64,000 bases of DNA from Podospora pseudoanserina (lineage: Eukaryota > Ascomycota > Sordariomycetes > Sordariales > Podosporaceae): the NCBI RefSeq assembly GCF_035222485.1, contig NC_085920.1, positions 2,790,001 through 2,854,000 of the forward strand, in the 5' to 3' direction. The notes below the pieces were generated by a model, which searched no databases, had not been told where the DNA came from, and saw nothing but the letters and a program-made list of their open reading frames with translations. This document shows positions 46,501-56,848 of this stretch, piece after piece. The translations under genes and the position numbers were made by a program. Numbering within the stretch: the first letter of the stretch is position 1; each line of letters opens with the position of its first letter.

Positions 46501-49090
46501 TCCCCCCAATCTATCTGGGGCGTCACTAGCGGTCTGATCACGGGTTGCTACCATTGAGTTCGCGGTTTGCTTCTGCACACACACTAGACTACCTAGCAAG
46601 GTCTTTCCATGACTCCATGACAGAAGAAAGTTTTGTAAGACCCCGATGCCGTGGGGTACCACCTACCTTGGGGCACACAACAGAGAGAGAGAGGGGAAGC
46701 GAATCGCCAAATCCAGACTGTGTGTGAAAAAAAACGCTTGCTGATGATAATTTTCTCAACCTAAACTGGAATGTTGACTATATAATTAGCAGCGATAGTC
46801 TGCGGGAGGGAGGGGTGTGATGGCCAGACTCTTGCAGACTGTCGAGCCCGTTGATGGAACCCGAAGCGCGGTCACCAACATGTGTGTAAGCTGGTGGTGG
46901 TGCCCGTTACACAGCGTTGAACCAGGACAAGAAGTCTATATTGATAACCATTATAGACATCCATCGTAAGCACGGTAGTCGGATCTTGCACCAGATGTGG
47001 TATGTGGGTTAATTGACATGATGTGGTTCCGCTGCGCAACCAACGAGGATTATTGGACTCTTGGGAAAAGAAGTGCAACATTTAGCATCCTAAAAATATG
47101 GCAGAGATGGTGGGTAAAAATCCGGTTCTGTATGTGGTGATCATGCACGGGATGAGCACCAGTGACACCTACCGGGACAATTTTGTCCTAATCAGGATTT
47201 TTTGCCCAAACTCTCAAGGTCTGCGTCGTTGCTGGGAGAATCCGCAGCTGAATTCTGTGTGCCTTTTTCCAGATTGAAGCGAGCTGTTGGCTTGGCTTGT
47301 ACCTTTCGCCTGCTAGGTGCCAGCCTCAACCTGGAGCATCGTGAGGATGTCGACCGCTAGAAAACTCTCGCTTGCCTCGGTTGAACCGGTTGAATTAAGA
47401 TGCTGATGTTGGTCCACCATCTTGGGTCTTATGTGAGCAGAGATAACGAGAGATATCCTGGGACGGGCCTTGGGGATGAGGATGGTTTTGATTCATGAAG
47501 AGCTGACCCCGAGACAACGACAACAACGGTTGAAGCCTTCAAAGGCGGGGTCATGATAAAGCTCTATTCGAGGTCCAGGTCGTACACTCGGTTGACAAAA
47601 AGGTCCTTTCTGAAGGCAAAAAAGGTGAAGGCCAGTCGTCGGACTCTTGGAGCTGGCTGGCTGGGCAAGAGGGGACGTCGGCCGCTGTGTGGCACGGCTT
47701 ACCGCTGAGCTGCATGACCGGCAGAGAGATCACAGAATGCTAGTCGCTGATTGGATGCCTGCTTTCAAGCAATCCGAACCCCACAGGGTTAGACGCAGAT
47801 CATTGGTGGCAGCAACGGCAGGGGTGGCAGCTGCACGACAGGGGGAGTCCAACCTCAACTCGACGACAGTCACTCTCTTGCCGCCCAACCAGCGACTGTC
47901 CCGCCCAGGCCGGCGTCCAACCTCACGCTCTTTCGGCAGAAATGGTCCTGCTCGACACAGGCCTCCATCCAATAGATTCCAAGCACTTGCATATGCGCCA
48001 GCCCCGCCCCGGGTTGCGACGACTTTGAGCGCCAAGCACCGCCAGAGAATGAGTCCTCTCTCGTCCCTCTCGCCGTGGAACAGATCGAGCATCACCACCC
48101 GCCCGGCCATGTTCCATGAACCCGAGCACATGTTTCTGCAGCCATTGATGGGCCGAGTAGCTTCTGATGACACGGTGAAGAGGCTTCCAAGAACGCTGCT
48201 TGTAGCTCTGGGCATTTGCAGTTAAACGGTGGTAGTATTAGTCTTTTTCTCTCACTACTTGTGCTGTTGAAGTCCCAAGCTCCGAGCACTATGCACGCAC
48301 TTCGGTACCATCACCCATGACACCCCCCAAGGTCCCATTTCCCTCAACCAACAGCGTATTGCTATATTGAGATGCCCCCTCTTTGCGAGCTAGGACCAGT
48401 GTCCTCCGCTTATCTAGCAGATTTCTCTAGCCTTGATGATCGTCAGGACTCTTCTTTCCTCTTGTCATTCATTGTGAAGTGAGACTCTTCTCCTGTTCTT
48501 CTTCCTTCCAGGTTTCCTTCTAGACCGCCAGGAACATTAGGAACACGCTCCTGTAACCAGCATCTGCAACCCACCCGCGGGTCTCTCTTCGGGCCGCCCA
48601 GCAAAACTAGCTCCAGTGCCGCTCCGTCACTCCAGTGGGCGTCTATTTTCCATCACGAGTCGCCCGGGCTTTATTGGCAGCTTGGTACCTCGCCCTATCA
48701 GAGCCGCTTGCTGGGAAAATACCCCCTGTCCACCGTGGGTGTCCCCATTGCACCCGTTGCCTCCCTCATCGGACCACTCACTCACACCTCCCTGTAGCTG
48801 CGAGGCCCGCATGCCGTGTAAGTGGTAGTGGCAGCGGCTATTCAAATCCCACCATCCCCCCAAGAGAGCGCCATCTTCTTCCGGAATTCCTTTCCTTTGG
48901 CAGCTGGGCTCTCTTAACCACACCCTTTCCCTTGGTTCTGTTCCGCCACCGTCCTCTTTATTGAAGACTGGTATCTTCCTTCTCTTCAACTTCCCGTCCA
49001 TCTTTGTAGGTGTTATCGCCGCCTACACACAACACCAAGCAACAAAAAAGGAAGAAGGGAGAAACGACTTTACTGTCGTTGTCGTCCACG
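43510..49090. other. 5.6-kb gene-poor intergenic region
   Basis: Between the divergent eIF2-gamma and MARVEL-like genes. Frames are short; the longest (47647-48225, 192 codons) overlaps an open frame on the other strand and has no family features. I found no tRNA, rRNA, transposon end or clear repeat. Composition is AT-richer between about 44.3 and 47.2 kb and CT-rich from 48.2 kb, where the leader of the next gene probably lies. CACGTG hexamers occur at 44611 and 45435. Confidence 0.55.
43823..43838. promoter_or_regulatory. Paired GATAAG sites upstream of eIF2-gamma
   Basis: Two GATAAG hexamers 10 bp apart in the same direction, about 315 bp upstream of the eIF2-gamma start. GATA factors such as NIT2/AreA bind such sites, often in pairs. 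Function is unproven. Confidence 0.3.
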
Positions 49091-50654
49091 ATGGGTCTCG
49101 ACGAAAAGAAGCGGCCAACGGCCTTGAACCTCGCACCGATCCGGACCAAGTCAGCCGGCTCCATCTCTTCTACAGACTCCTCATCCACATCCTCGTCTTT
49201 GGCCAAGCCTCCCAGGACACCACGGTTCGCCGAAGCTACAGCAGTAAACTCACCTATCGAGCCGAGATTGGGGCCCTTTTCTGACAAACACGAAATCACT
49301 CAGGCGCAGCCAGGAGATGTTGGATTTGGTTATATCGGAAACAGGGGATCAACAGTACCAATGACGCCAAAGTCGCCCTTGAAGAGCGCCATGAGAGTAC
49401 CAGGCACACCCGGCAGGGGATTGACAAATCCCCTGAGCCCCACCTTCAGAGAAGAGGAGAACCTGGAGTCGCGGGAGAAGATCACAGAGAAGGATCAGGC
49501 TAGGGATTTGGTAAGTGAAGGATGATAGAGGTTGGTTTGTGCGAATATGGGACTAACAATCACGGCAGAAAATCAAGACCAGAGTAAGAATGGCCAAGTT
49601 CGCCCTCCGTGGTGTCAACTTCAGCTGCTCCCTGATTATCTTGTCCATGATCTCGGCCTCTTTCGCCATTTTCAATGCCACCAAGGCTCTTGCACCTATG
49701 AGCGGTCTTCCGGCTTGGTCCAACAACACCAACACCTGGCCTCAGAAGGTCGTTCTCGCCTGTGCTGGTGTCTCGCTCATCATCTGCGTTTGTGTCTTTG
49801 TTGGCTACTGCCGTGGTGGTCACAGGAGAGCGGAGAAGGTCGGCGTCTATTACACTCTGTTCGCGGTCGGCTGGTTCATTTTCAGTATGGCTATGTGGGC
49901 TGCGGCCGCCGGAATCCTCCAGCACTCCAAGTCCAACAGCGGTAACCAGGATATGTGGGGATGGGCCTGCGTCGAAAACCGTCGATCCGAACTCTTTGGC
50001 GGCCAAGTCGACTACGCCCTTGTCTGCCGCCTCCAGGACTGGACTCTTATTTGCATCATTATCGAGTTGGTGGTCGAGATCATCAGCATAACGCTTTACA
50101 GCGTCGTCTTTTACCGATACTGGTCGAAGAGGAAGCTTCACAAGTCGATGGACATGCGCGACAAGGCCCGCTCCGATCTCTACCTCGCCCAGCTTCGCAG
50201 CCAGTCCGCCCCCAACACACCTGGCTTCGGCCCCAAGTCGCCCGCCTTCTCGCAATATGCTCTTTCCCCTCGCTTCCCGCCCACAACCTACAAGTCTCTG
50301 GGCGATATCCAGGAGAACACCTCCGATTCGCCTTTCACTCCTGGTGGCAACAACCTCGTTGTTCCTCAGTCCAACTTCACTCCCCAGCAGGCTGCCTTCA
50401 AACTCCAGGCCCCGCCTACCAAAGCTAACCCGGCTACTCCGTCAACACCAAAGTCCGGATACAAGCCACCAACGGCGGCCGATCTTTCACCCTCCTCGAT
50501 CACCGCCCCTGCTTTCCCGGCACCTACAGTTCAGCATGCGCCAATGGTAGAGGGCGAGCAGCAGTACGAGGCGGTGCCCATCCCCGGTGCCTACGCCGGG
50601 CAAGCGATCAAGTCACCACCACCTGTTCAGACAACATTCAACCTCCCACGATAA
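49091..50654 (+). CDS. Four-helix MARVEL-like membrane protein
   Basis: Exons are 49091-49510 and 49569-50654 with a 58-nt intron (GTAAGT...GGCAG), giving 501 aa. Residues 1-145 are polar and Ser/Pro/Thr-rich, likely cytosolic and phosphorylated. Four membrane segments lie in residues ~155-330: FSCSLIILSMISASFAIF, VVLACAGVSLIICVCVFVGY, VYYTLFAVGWFIFSMAMWAA and a last one around LICIIIELVVEIISITLYSV. A Cys-containing loop lies between helices 3 and 4, and a basic cytosolic edge follows (YRYWSKRKLHK). The ~170-residue tail is Pro/Ser/Thr-rich. This layout fits MARVEL-type proteins of fungal plasma membranes or eisosomes, but I do not recognise a named orthologue. The leader upstream is long and CT-rich. 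Confidence 0.88.
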
Positions 50655-51823
50655 ATGGGGTCGCTTGAATGGACAAGGGGTGACGGCAGCAAGCCCTGGT
50701 CGTTTTGCATGTATACATTTCTTTTCTCTCAGCCTTTTTATTTTGTTTTATGTTTTTTCTCTTTGTCGACAACTACTCTGCCCTTTGGTGGCTGTCTGCC
50801 TTCTTTCTAACCCAAAACTTTTTTCTTTCCTTTTTTGTCTGTTTGGATATACCAATGGCGTTTGACGGCGCGAAGAACTTGATCTTACAAAGTGTGGACG
50901 GCACTCGTTCTTTTTTTACAACAACCTCTAATTTGGATGGACTGGAGGTGGACTATATGTACATTATTACAGTGTGGCTTTTTTGGCATGAGCGATCAGA
51001 AAGATCTTACCTTTTCGCTGTGCGAGAATAGCGAGGATGATATGAAAGGGGACTATGTTGGACGTGGGAAATGATATCTGGGTGGGTGAGATGAGAAAGA
51101 CATTTTTTCGCAAATAGCAAAACAAGAAAATTGTCTGAACCTTCGAGATTGTGTATTTGGTGATGGGAGTATGTGATGCGTGTGATGGCTTGAATTGTGT
51201 GCTTGATGCAAGTCATTGCTATGTTTCGATTGTGCAACTGCCATGTTGAGATATGTGGTTGATGTGGCAGTATTGGTGGCCCCAGAAGGGGGTGGGCAGG
51301 AGATGGGGTCAATATCTCGAGGTGGTCAAGATGGTTACGGCGTCAACTTGATCACATCTTTCGGTTTCAACTTTGGTGTGATAGATAACTTCAACACGGA
51401 AAGTAGGGCCTTGCCTCATCACAGCCGTTCTCTGGAAAAATAATGTTAGACGGTTGTAACTATAGGCGCGGGCAATTCAGGGGTCCACCAAGAGATGAGA
51501 TGACATGACACTAACAATTTTATTTTGGATACCTCTAATTATGCACAAGCCAACCTAACTCTCCATCCCATCTCTGCGATCCTCTCCTGATTCTGTTCTG
51601 TGTTTTTTTTTTGCTCCGTTGTTTCTTCCCCTTCTTTTCTTACCAATTAGACTTGCTTGCTTGTCCGTGACCGACCATACATACCCCTTACCTAACCGCC
51701 ACAACTCACCCATCACCCCGCGTCGTCATCGTGCATTGTGCGCGCTGCCCGCCGCCCATCCCCTATCACGAGCTTCCCTCGCGCGCGCGCAAAACTACTT
51801 CACACACACACGAGAACCGAACA
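50655..51823. promoter_or_regulatory. Intergenic: MARVEL-like 3' flank and URA6 promoter
   Basis: Tandem genes. The left part is T-rich 3' UTR-like sequence. The right part is CT/CA-rich leader ending in a GC-alternating run near 51780-51790. No gene is seen. Confidence 0.55.
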
Positions 51824-53153
51824 ATGTCTATAGCAGCAGCAGCAGTAGGACGCCAAGCCTGGCGGAAACTGGCGCGCAACAACAGCACTGCTGCGATCCG
51901 TCGTACCATCTCCTTGTTGCCCAAGTCGCAGCAATTCCGTCCTACCTCCTTCGTTCCTGCTTTTACCGCCAACGCCAGCAAGGCTGCCCCCCGGTTTTCC
52001 CAGTCGCAACAGTACAGATCCTACAGCTCGGGCGGTTCAAGCGGTGATGGGACAAAGGTCAAGTTCTGGCCGTTTGTGCTGGTGTTGGCTGCTGGTACTG
52101 GCGGGTGGGTGTTGTTAATTAACAGGCAAAAGAGTAAGTTTACTTTTTCTTTGGGGGACAACGAATGGGCGCACAGCGGAGATGGATGATGCAGTTGGAC
52201 GAACAGGGGAAGGAGTTGGTGCGACATGGAGGGTTCTCAAAGAACAGGCGGGAGCTTTGCAGCTGCCGATTTGTTGGAGGGGCAATCGAGCTGTGCCATG
52301 TGAGGTGTGTAGCTATGCCAGGTTTCAAGGCAGGAAGCACCCTCAAAGAGCGTCACTTTTGAACTTCCAACGATACATGTCTCTTGAAACTCGCCCATCA
52401 ACTGCCCTAATCTCGACATCACAATACTACATACCTATCTAACCTAAAACTATACCCAAACAAAACCACAACTAACCGCCTCAAACCGCAGACATGCCCC
52501 CCAACCCCAAGCAAACCGCCTCCTCCTCCGCCAAACCCACCCCAGCCTTCTCCCCCTCAGAAGTAACCGTCCTCTTCGTCCTCGGCGGCCCCGGCGCCGG
52601 CAAGGGAACCCAATGCGCCAACCTCGTCAACGACTTCTCCTTCCACCACCTCTCCGCCGGCGACCTCCTCCGCGCCGAGCAGGACCGCCCCGGCTCCCAA
52701 TACGGCCAGCTAATCCAAGACTGCATCAAGAACGGCGCCATCGTCCCGATGGAAGTCACCGTCGCCCTCCTCGAGAACGCCATGGCCGACGCTATCGCCA
52801 AGTCTGGCTCGAAAAAGGCGCGCTTCTTGATCGATGGCTTCCCGAGGAAGATGGACCAGGCATTCCAGTTTGAAAAGGTGGTTTGTCCCGCGAAGCTGGT
52901 GCTCTTCTTTGACTGCCCGGAGCAGGTGATGGAGGGGAGGCTGTTGGAGAGGGGCAAGACGAGCGGGCGGGCGGATGATAATGCGGAGAGTATCCGCAAG
53001 AGGTTTAGGACTTTTGTTGAGACGAGCATGCCGGTTGTGGAGTATTATGACAAGGAGGGAAAGGTGATCAAGGTGGATGCGACGCCGGGACCAAAGGAAG
53101 TGTATGAGGATGTGAAGAGGAAGCTGGTGGGGAAGTTGGGGGAGAACTTTTAG
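51824..53153 (+). CDS. URA6: UMP-CMP kinase with N-terminal mitochondrial membrane anchor
   Basis: Phosphorylates UMP and CMP with ATP. Exons are 51824-52133 and 52492-53153; the intron is 358 nt with a GTAAGT donor, an ACTAAC branch site and CGCAG, and the join keeps frame, giving 323 aa. Exon 1 codes an Arg/Ser/Ala-rich presequence ([24 protein letters not shown]) and one membrane segment ([19 protein letters not shown]). Exon 2 holds the kinase: [10 protein letters not shown]-loop, HLSAGDLLR nucleotide site, [12 protein letters not shown], the lid arginine in [10 protein letters not shown], and [11 protein letters not shown] join them because other filamentous ascomycete Ura6 proteins have a similar KFWPF anchor. 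A start at 52494 would give a soluble 219-aa enzyme, about the size of yeast Ura6. The enzyme is certain; the joined model is likely. Confidence 0.9.
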
Positions 53154-53653
53154 ACTGAGTTGACTGGGGCGGTTTTGATATTTTGAGCGCTGAACTTGGT
53201 GGGTTGGTTGGCATGGTGTTGATAGAAGGGATGGATGGGTTATGGGAAAGCAAAGGGCAAGCAAGCATTGGAGTTGGAAGAAACTTAAAAATTGGAAAAG
53301 GAAAAGAATCGTTCGTTTTTCTTTCTTTTGTAGTTACTTTTGCAAATCTTAGATAGAAGCCGAGGTAGTTCATACGTTTTGTTTCCCATCGGTATACAAG
53401 TGCACCTGCTCTTGTCAGTATTCCTGGGAGAGACCAATATCGCACTTTTGATCAATGAACCAAAGCAAGTTGGTTGTGAATATGTGTGTTATACATTTTT
53501 GCTTGTTGTCTTGCTGGTATTGATACAAATGCTGCCCTGCCCTGCCCTGCCCTGCCTCCCAATCTATACACTTTTTCCCCATCATCCTCTTGGTATTCCT
53601 CCCCCCCATTGTCCATTTTCTCTGTCGATCGTCGTCGTGATATCGTAGCGCCT
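53154..53653. other. Convergent 3' intergenic region
   Basis: Between the stops of URA6 and mL59. It contains about four copies of CCCTG at 53535-53556. No gene is seen. Confidence 0.6.
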
Positions 53654-54277
53654 TTACCTGGGGAACTTGCTCCAGCTGCGCTTCCCAACCTATTATGTAT
53701 CTCATTAGCACTCCTCCCTCTCCCTCTCCCAATACTATTTTTCCCTTGCTACATACCTTCTTCCACTCTCTAATAAGCCCAGGCATCTCAAGCATAGCCT
53801 TCCTCCTCTTCTCCATCCTATCATCCTGTCAGCACCCCATCTTTCCGCCTCTCCCCAAAGGAATACGTACTTTGCAACCAGTACCCTCTCATGCTTATGA
53901 CCCTTGACCTTCTCACCCAAACCAGTACCCTTCACCCTCAACCCAAACTCCACCCTCTTCGCCAGTCTCGTCTCCGTCCCCTTCTCCGTATAAGGCAGCA
54001 ACTCCTCCACTCCGTGCTCCCTCGCCAACTTGACAAGCTCAGCCTGTCTGCGCAGGGAGTATTTTGGGTCGTGCCATTTGCCGGTCACAGGGTGCTTCCG
54101 CGGGAGGAACGGGTTGGGGGTCTCGCGCTGGTAAAAGGTGAGGGCCTTGCTCGGAGCGTGGGCCGCGCCGAGGGGGAGGATGGATAGGGGGGGGTAGCGC
54201 GCCAGAAAGGTCTTGAGGCGGGGGGGCAGGGATTGCGCTAGTTGGATGAAGGCTGAGGGGTTGGTGGGGGTCGCCAT
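53654..54277 (-). CDS. MRPL25: Mitochondrial large-subunit ribosomal protein mL59 (yeast MRPL25)
   Basis: A fungal-type protein of the mitochondrial 54S subunit. Exons are 54277-53871, 53817-53757 and 53689-53654; introns are 53 and 67 nt, giving 167 aa (yeast Mrpl25 is 157). Conserved parts are PNPFLPRKHPVTGKWHDPKY, SLRRQAELVKLAREHGVEEL, GLRVKGTGLGEKVKGHKHER and the split C-terminal stretch KMEKRRKAMLEMPGLIREWK plus VGKRSWSKFPR. The last two exons are tiny (61 and 36 nt) and easy to miss. The frame is open upstream of ATG 54277 through simple-sequence (GTT and GTC repeats), which I treat as leader. Confidence 0.93.
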
Positions 54278-54715
54278 GGTGGGCGGGATGTGTTGTTGTT
54301 GTTGTCGTCGTCGTCGTCCCGGGGGACGGGGATGTTGGATTGGTGACGGTGCGGTCGTAGAGGTTCGCAATCGGGAGTGAGGGTGGGAGCGAGCTTGATG
54401 GACAGGGTCGGTTATCGAAAAAAGTTCTAGGGTTGGGATTGGTTGATGGGAGTGGGCTATTGGGAGACCCTAACCCTGTGGTTCGTAGGCTACTGAGAGA
54501 CGAGAAACGCATTCTATTATGGTTTAGGACCTTTCGACTGTCTATAAGGGTTGATAACAGATATTTAATACCAATTTACTGTTTATAAAAGCCTCTTTGC
54601 TATCTTTAAGGCCTCGTCCCTAGTAGCAAAGCCAGGGTTAATAGTGCAGATACATGCAAGAACAAAGATTTACAACCATGATGAGGACCAAATTGAAGGC
54701 ATCTTATTAAAAGCC
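54278..54715. other. Intergenic: mL59 promoter and PRP28 3' flank
   Basis: Two genes on the minus strand follow each other here. A triplet-repeat stretch (GTT then CGT) at about 54291-54318 lies in the mL59 leader. No gene is seen. Confidence 0.55.
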
Positions 54716-56848
54716 CTACTGCCATCCCCCCTTGCCTCCAAACCCACCACTATCCTCCACCTTCTTCTGCCCCCTCTGTGGCTTACTCTGCGCAGCCTCA
54801 TGCCTCCTCAACTCATCCGGCACCTTAGAAATACTCGACTTGGAGATAATCTGCTTCAGGTCATACATCACCTCCGTATCCTCATTACCCAAAAACGTAA
54901 TAGCCACACCACTCTTGCCCGCACGACCCGTACGACCAATACGATGCGTGTAGCTCTCAATGCTCGACGGCATGTTAAAGTTGACAACCAAGCTCACATC
55001 CGGCACATCAATACCACGACCGGCCAAATCTGTCGCCACCAAAATGCTCGACTGGCCGTTCCGCACCGACGCAAGCGAAGCCTCACGCTGCTCCTGCGTC
55101 TTGCTGCCGTGAAGTGTCGTCGTGGAGAAGCCCCAAGACTTGATATCCTTAGCGACCATCTCGCAGTTTCGCTTGATGTTGACAAAGACAATGATGGGCG
55201 GCTTGAACTGGCCCGAGTTGAGAATCTCCCGAAGTCTGTTCTTCCTCTTGTCTTCGCCGGCGATGAACTCGACGCGTTGCTCAACAGTATCGACGGCTTC
55301 GCCTGCGTTGCCGATAGTGACGATGGCTGGGCGACGTAGGTATTTTTTGGCGATCCTTTCCACCAGTGGAGGCATCGTAGCTGTGTACATCATCGTCTGA
55401 CGGTAACGGTCTTTTCCACCCAGGTATTTCTTCATGAGCTGGGGATTCTCGGCCTCTTCCGTATCTGGCTTCTCGTTGGTGACTGGGAGTGCGTCCAGAA
55501 TCTTGGTCAGGGGTTCTTCGAAACCTTGGTCGATCATGCGATCGGCTTCATCCATGATGATGTAGCAGCACTGAGTAAAGACCAAAAGTCGTCTTTCAAG
55601 GCAGTCGACCAGACGACCTGGCGTAGCAACGATAATCTCTGCTCCGTTGCGGAGAGCGTAGGCTTGTTCTTCCAGAGAGTGACCACCAACAATGCTAACG
55701 ACAGTGAACCCGAGGGGCGTGGCAAACTTCCGAGCTTCGTTCTCAATTTGTTGTACCAATTCTCTCGTCGGGGCAAGGATAAGGGCGTATGGACCGTCGT
55801 TCTTGTTGACATCGTTCAAGGGCGGGAGCTCAGAAATGTATACCAACAACGGCAGCAAAAAAGCTGCTGTTTTACCGGAACCGGTAACAGCCACACCGAT
55901 CAAGTCTCTGGCCTGGAGAGCAATAGGAATAGACGCCCTTTGGATAGGCGATGGCTCGTCGTAGCCAACATCGTGAACGATATCCAGTAGCCTCCGTGGC
56001 AGATTCGACTCTTCCCAGCTACGCATAGGGTTCGGAATAGCACCGCCCTTGGTGGCAATGCCAAAATTCTCCTTGAAAATGCGCCAGTCACGCTCCTTCA
56101 TCTCCTCCAGTCTCTTCTCCGACCAATGTGAGCCCAAAGCCTTGCGTTTAGCTGCTTGCTTGGCGCGCTCGTGCTGTTCGAGAAGCTGTCTGGCACGCTC
56201 CTCTCCCGTTTCTGGATCTCCACGCCGGATAGCCTCCGCCTTTCTTCTTACGAGCTCGTCGGTCGACTCTTCGCCCCCACGCTTGAATACTGGTTCGAGA
56301 CGGTCTTTGTAGATAGGATCATCCGGTCGGCTCGTATCATCATCTGGGTCCCAATCGAAGTTGAACTTATTCGCGGCCGTTCTCCTTCTCTTCTTCTTAG
56401 CCGAGAAGGTAGACTGGTTGACAACGGGTCCCATATATTTGGCGCGCAACTCGGCCTCATCGTTCATTTCCATCTTCGTCCGCCGCCCTTCGTCATCCAT
56501 GGGGGCGCCGCGCTTTGCTCCGGTGCGATGCGGGCCCCGGTCATCATCTCGCCTGTCGCCCTCTCGTCTGTCGCCTTGCCTGTTTCCTCGGTCGTCCGTT
56601 CGCATCGCCTTAGGGCCGGTCGGAATTTCATTTCGAGGCCGTGATGGCTGAGAACTGCCATTGGAATGGCCATTTTCCAATGTTGTCTCTTTTCGTTTCA
56701 GTTCCTCCTCTTCTTTGGCCTTCTTTTCGGCGGCGAGGCGCTCGCGTTCTTTCTTGGAGATAAATCGCGGTTTTGAGGCGGCTTCCTCCTGGGCCTTCTT
56801 TTGCCGTAGCAAGGCAGCCAGGTCAGGTGGTTCTCGTCGTGAAGCCAT
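54716..56848 (-). CDS. PRP28: Pre-mRNA splicing DEAD-box helicase PRP28
   Basis: Prp28 (DDX23 type) displaces U1 from the 5' splice site so U6 can pair. A single exon of 710 aa, near the family length. Residues 1-270 are a charged region rich in Lys, Glu and Arg (ERERLAAEKKAKEEEELK; later RTAANKFNFDWDPDDDTS, a conserved Prp28 element). The helicase core follows: SWEESNLPRRLL and SPIQ (Q motif), AVTGSGKT (~321), PTREL, TPGRL, MDEADRM (~436), YTATMPP, and HRIGRTGRAG (~640). All helicase motifs look intact. The absence of an intron is notable in a neighbourhood of spliced genes but not rare for DEAD-box genes. Confidence 0.96.
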   Translation of the reverse strand: MASRREPPDLAALLRQKKAQEEAASKPRFISKKERERLAAEKKAKEEEELKRKETTLENGHSNGSSQPSRPRNEIPTGPKAMRTDDRGNRQGDRREGDRRDDDRGPHRTGAKRGAPMDDEGRRTKMEMNDEAELRAKYMGPVVNQSTFSAKKKRRRTAANKFNFDWDPDDDTSRPDDPIYKDRLEPVFKRGGEESTDELVRRKAEAIRRGDPETGEERARQLLEQHERAKQAAKRKALGSHWSEKRLEEMKERDWRIFKENFGIATKGGAIPNPMRSWEESNLPRRLLDIVHDVGYDEPSPIQRASIPIALQARDLIGVAVTGSGKTAAFLLPLLVYISELPPLNDVNKNDGPYALILAPTRELVQQIENEARKFATPLGFTVVSIVGGHSLEEQAYALRNGAEIIVATPGRLVDCLERRLLVFTQCCYIIMDEADRMIDQGFEEPLTKILDALPVTNEKPDTEEAENPQLMKKYLGGKDRYRQTMMYTATMPPLVERIAKKYLRRPAIVTIGNAGEAVDTVEQRVEFIAGEDKRKNRLREILNSGQFKPPIIVFVNIKRNCEMVAKDIKSWGFSTTTLHGSKTQEQREASLASVRNGQSSILVATDLAGRGIDVPDVSLVVNFNMPSSIESYTHRIGRTGRAGKSGVAITFLGNEDTEVMYDLKQIISKSSISKVPDELRRHEAAQSKPQRGQKKVEDSGGFGGKGGWQ

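Noticed and set aside
47647-48225. 192-codon frame in the large intergenic region
   Set aside because: An open frame on the other strand overlaps it, composition is Arg/Pro/Ala-rich, and no family feature is seen.
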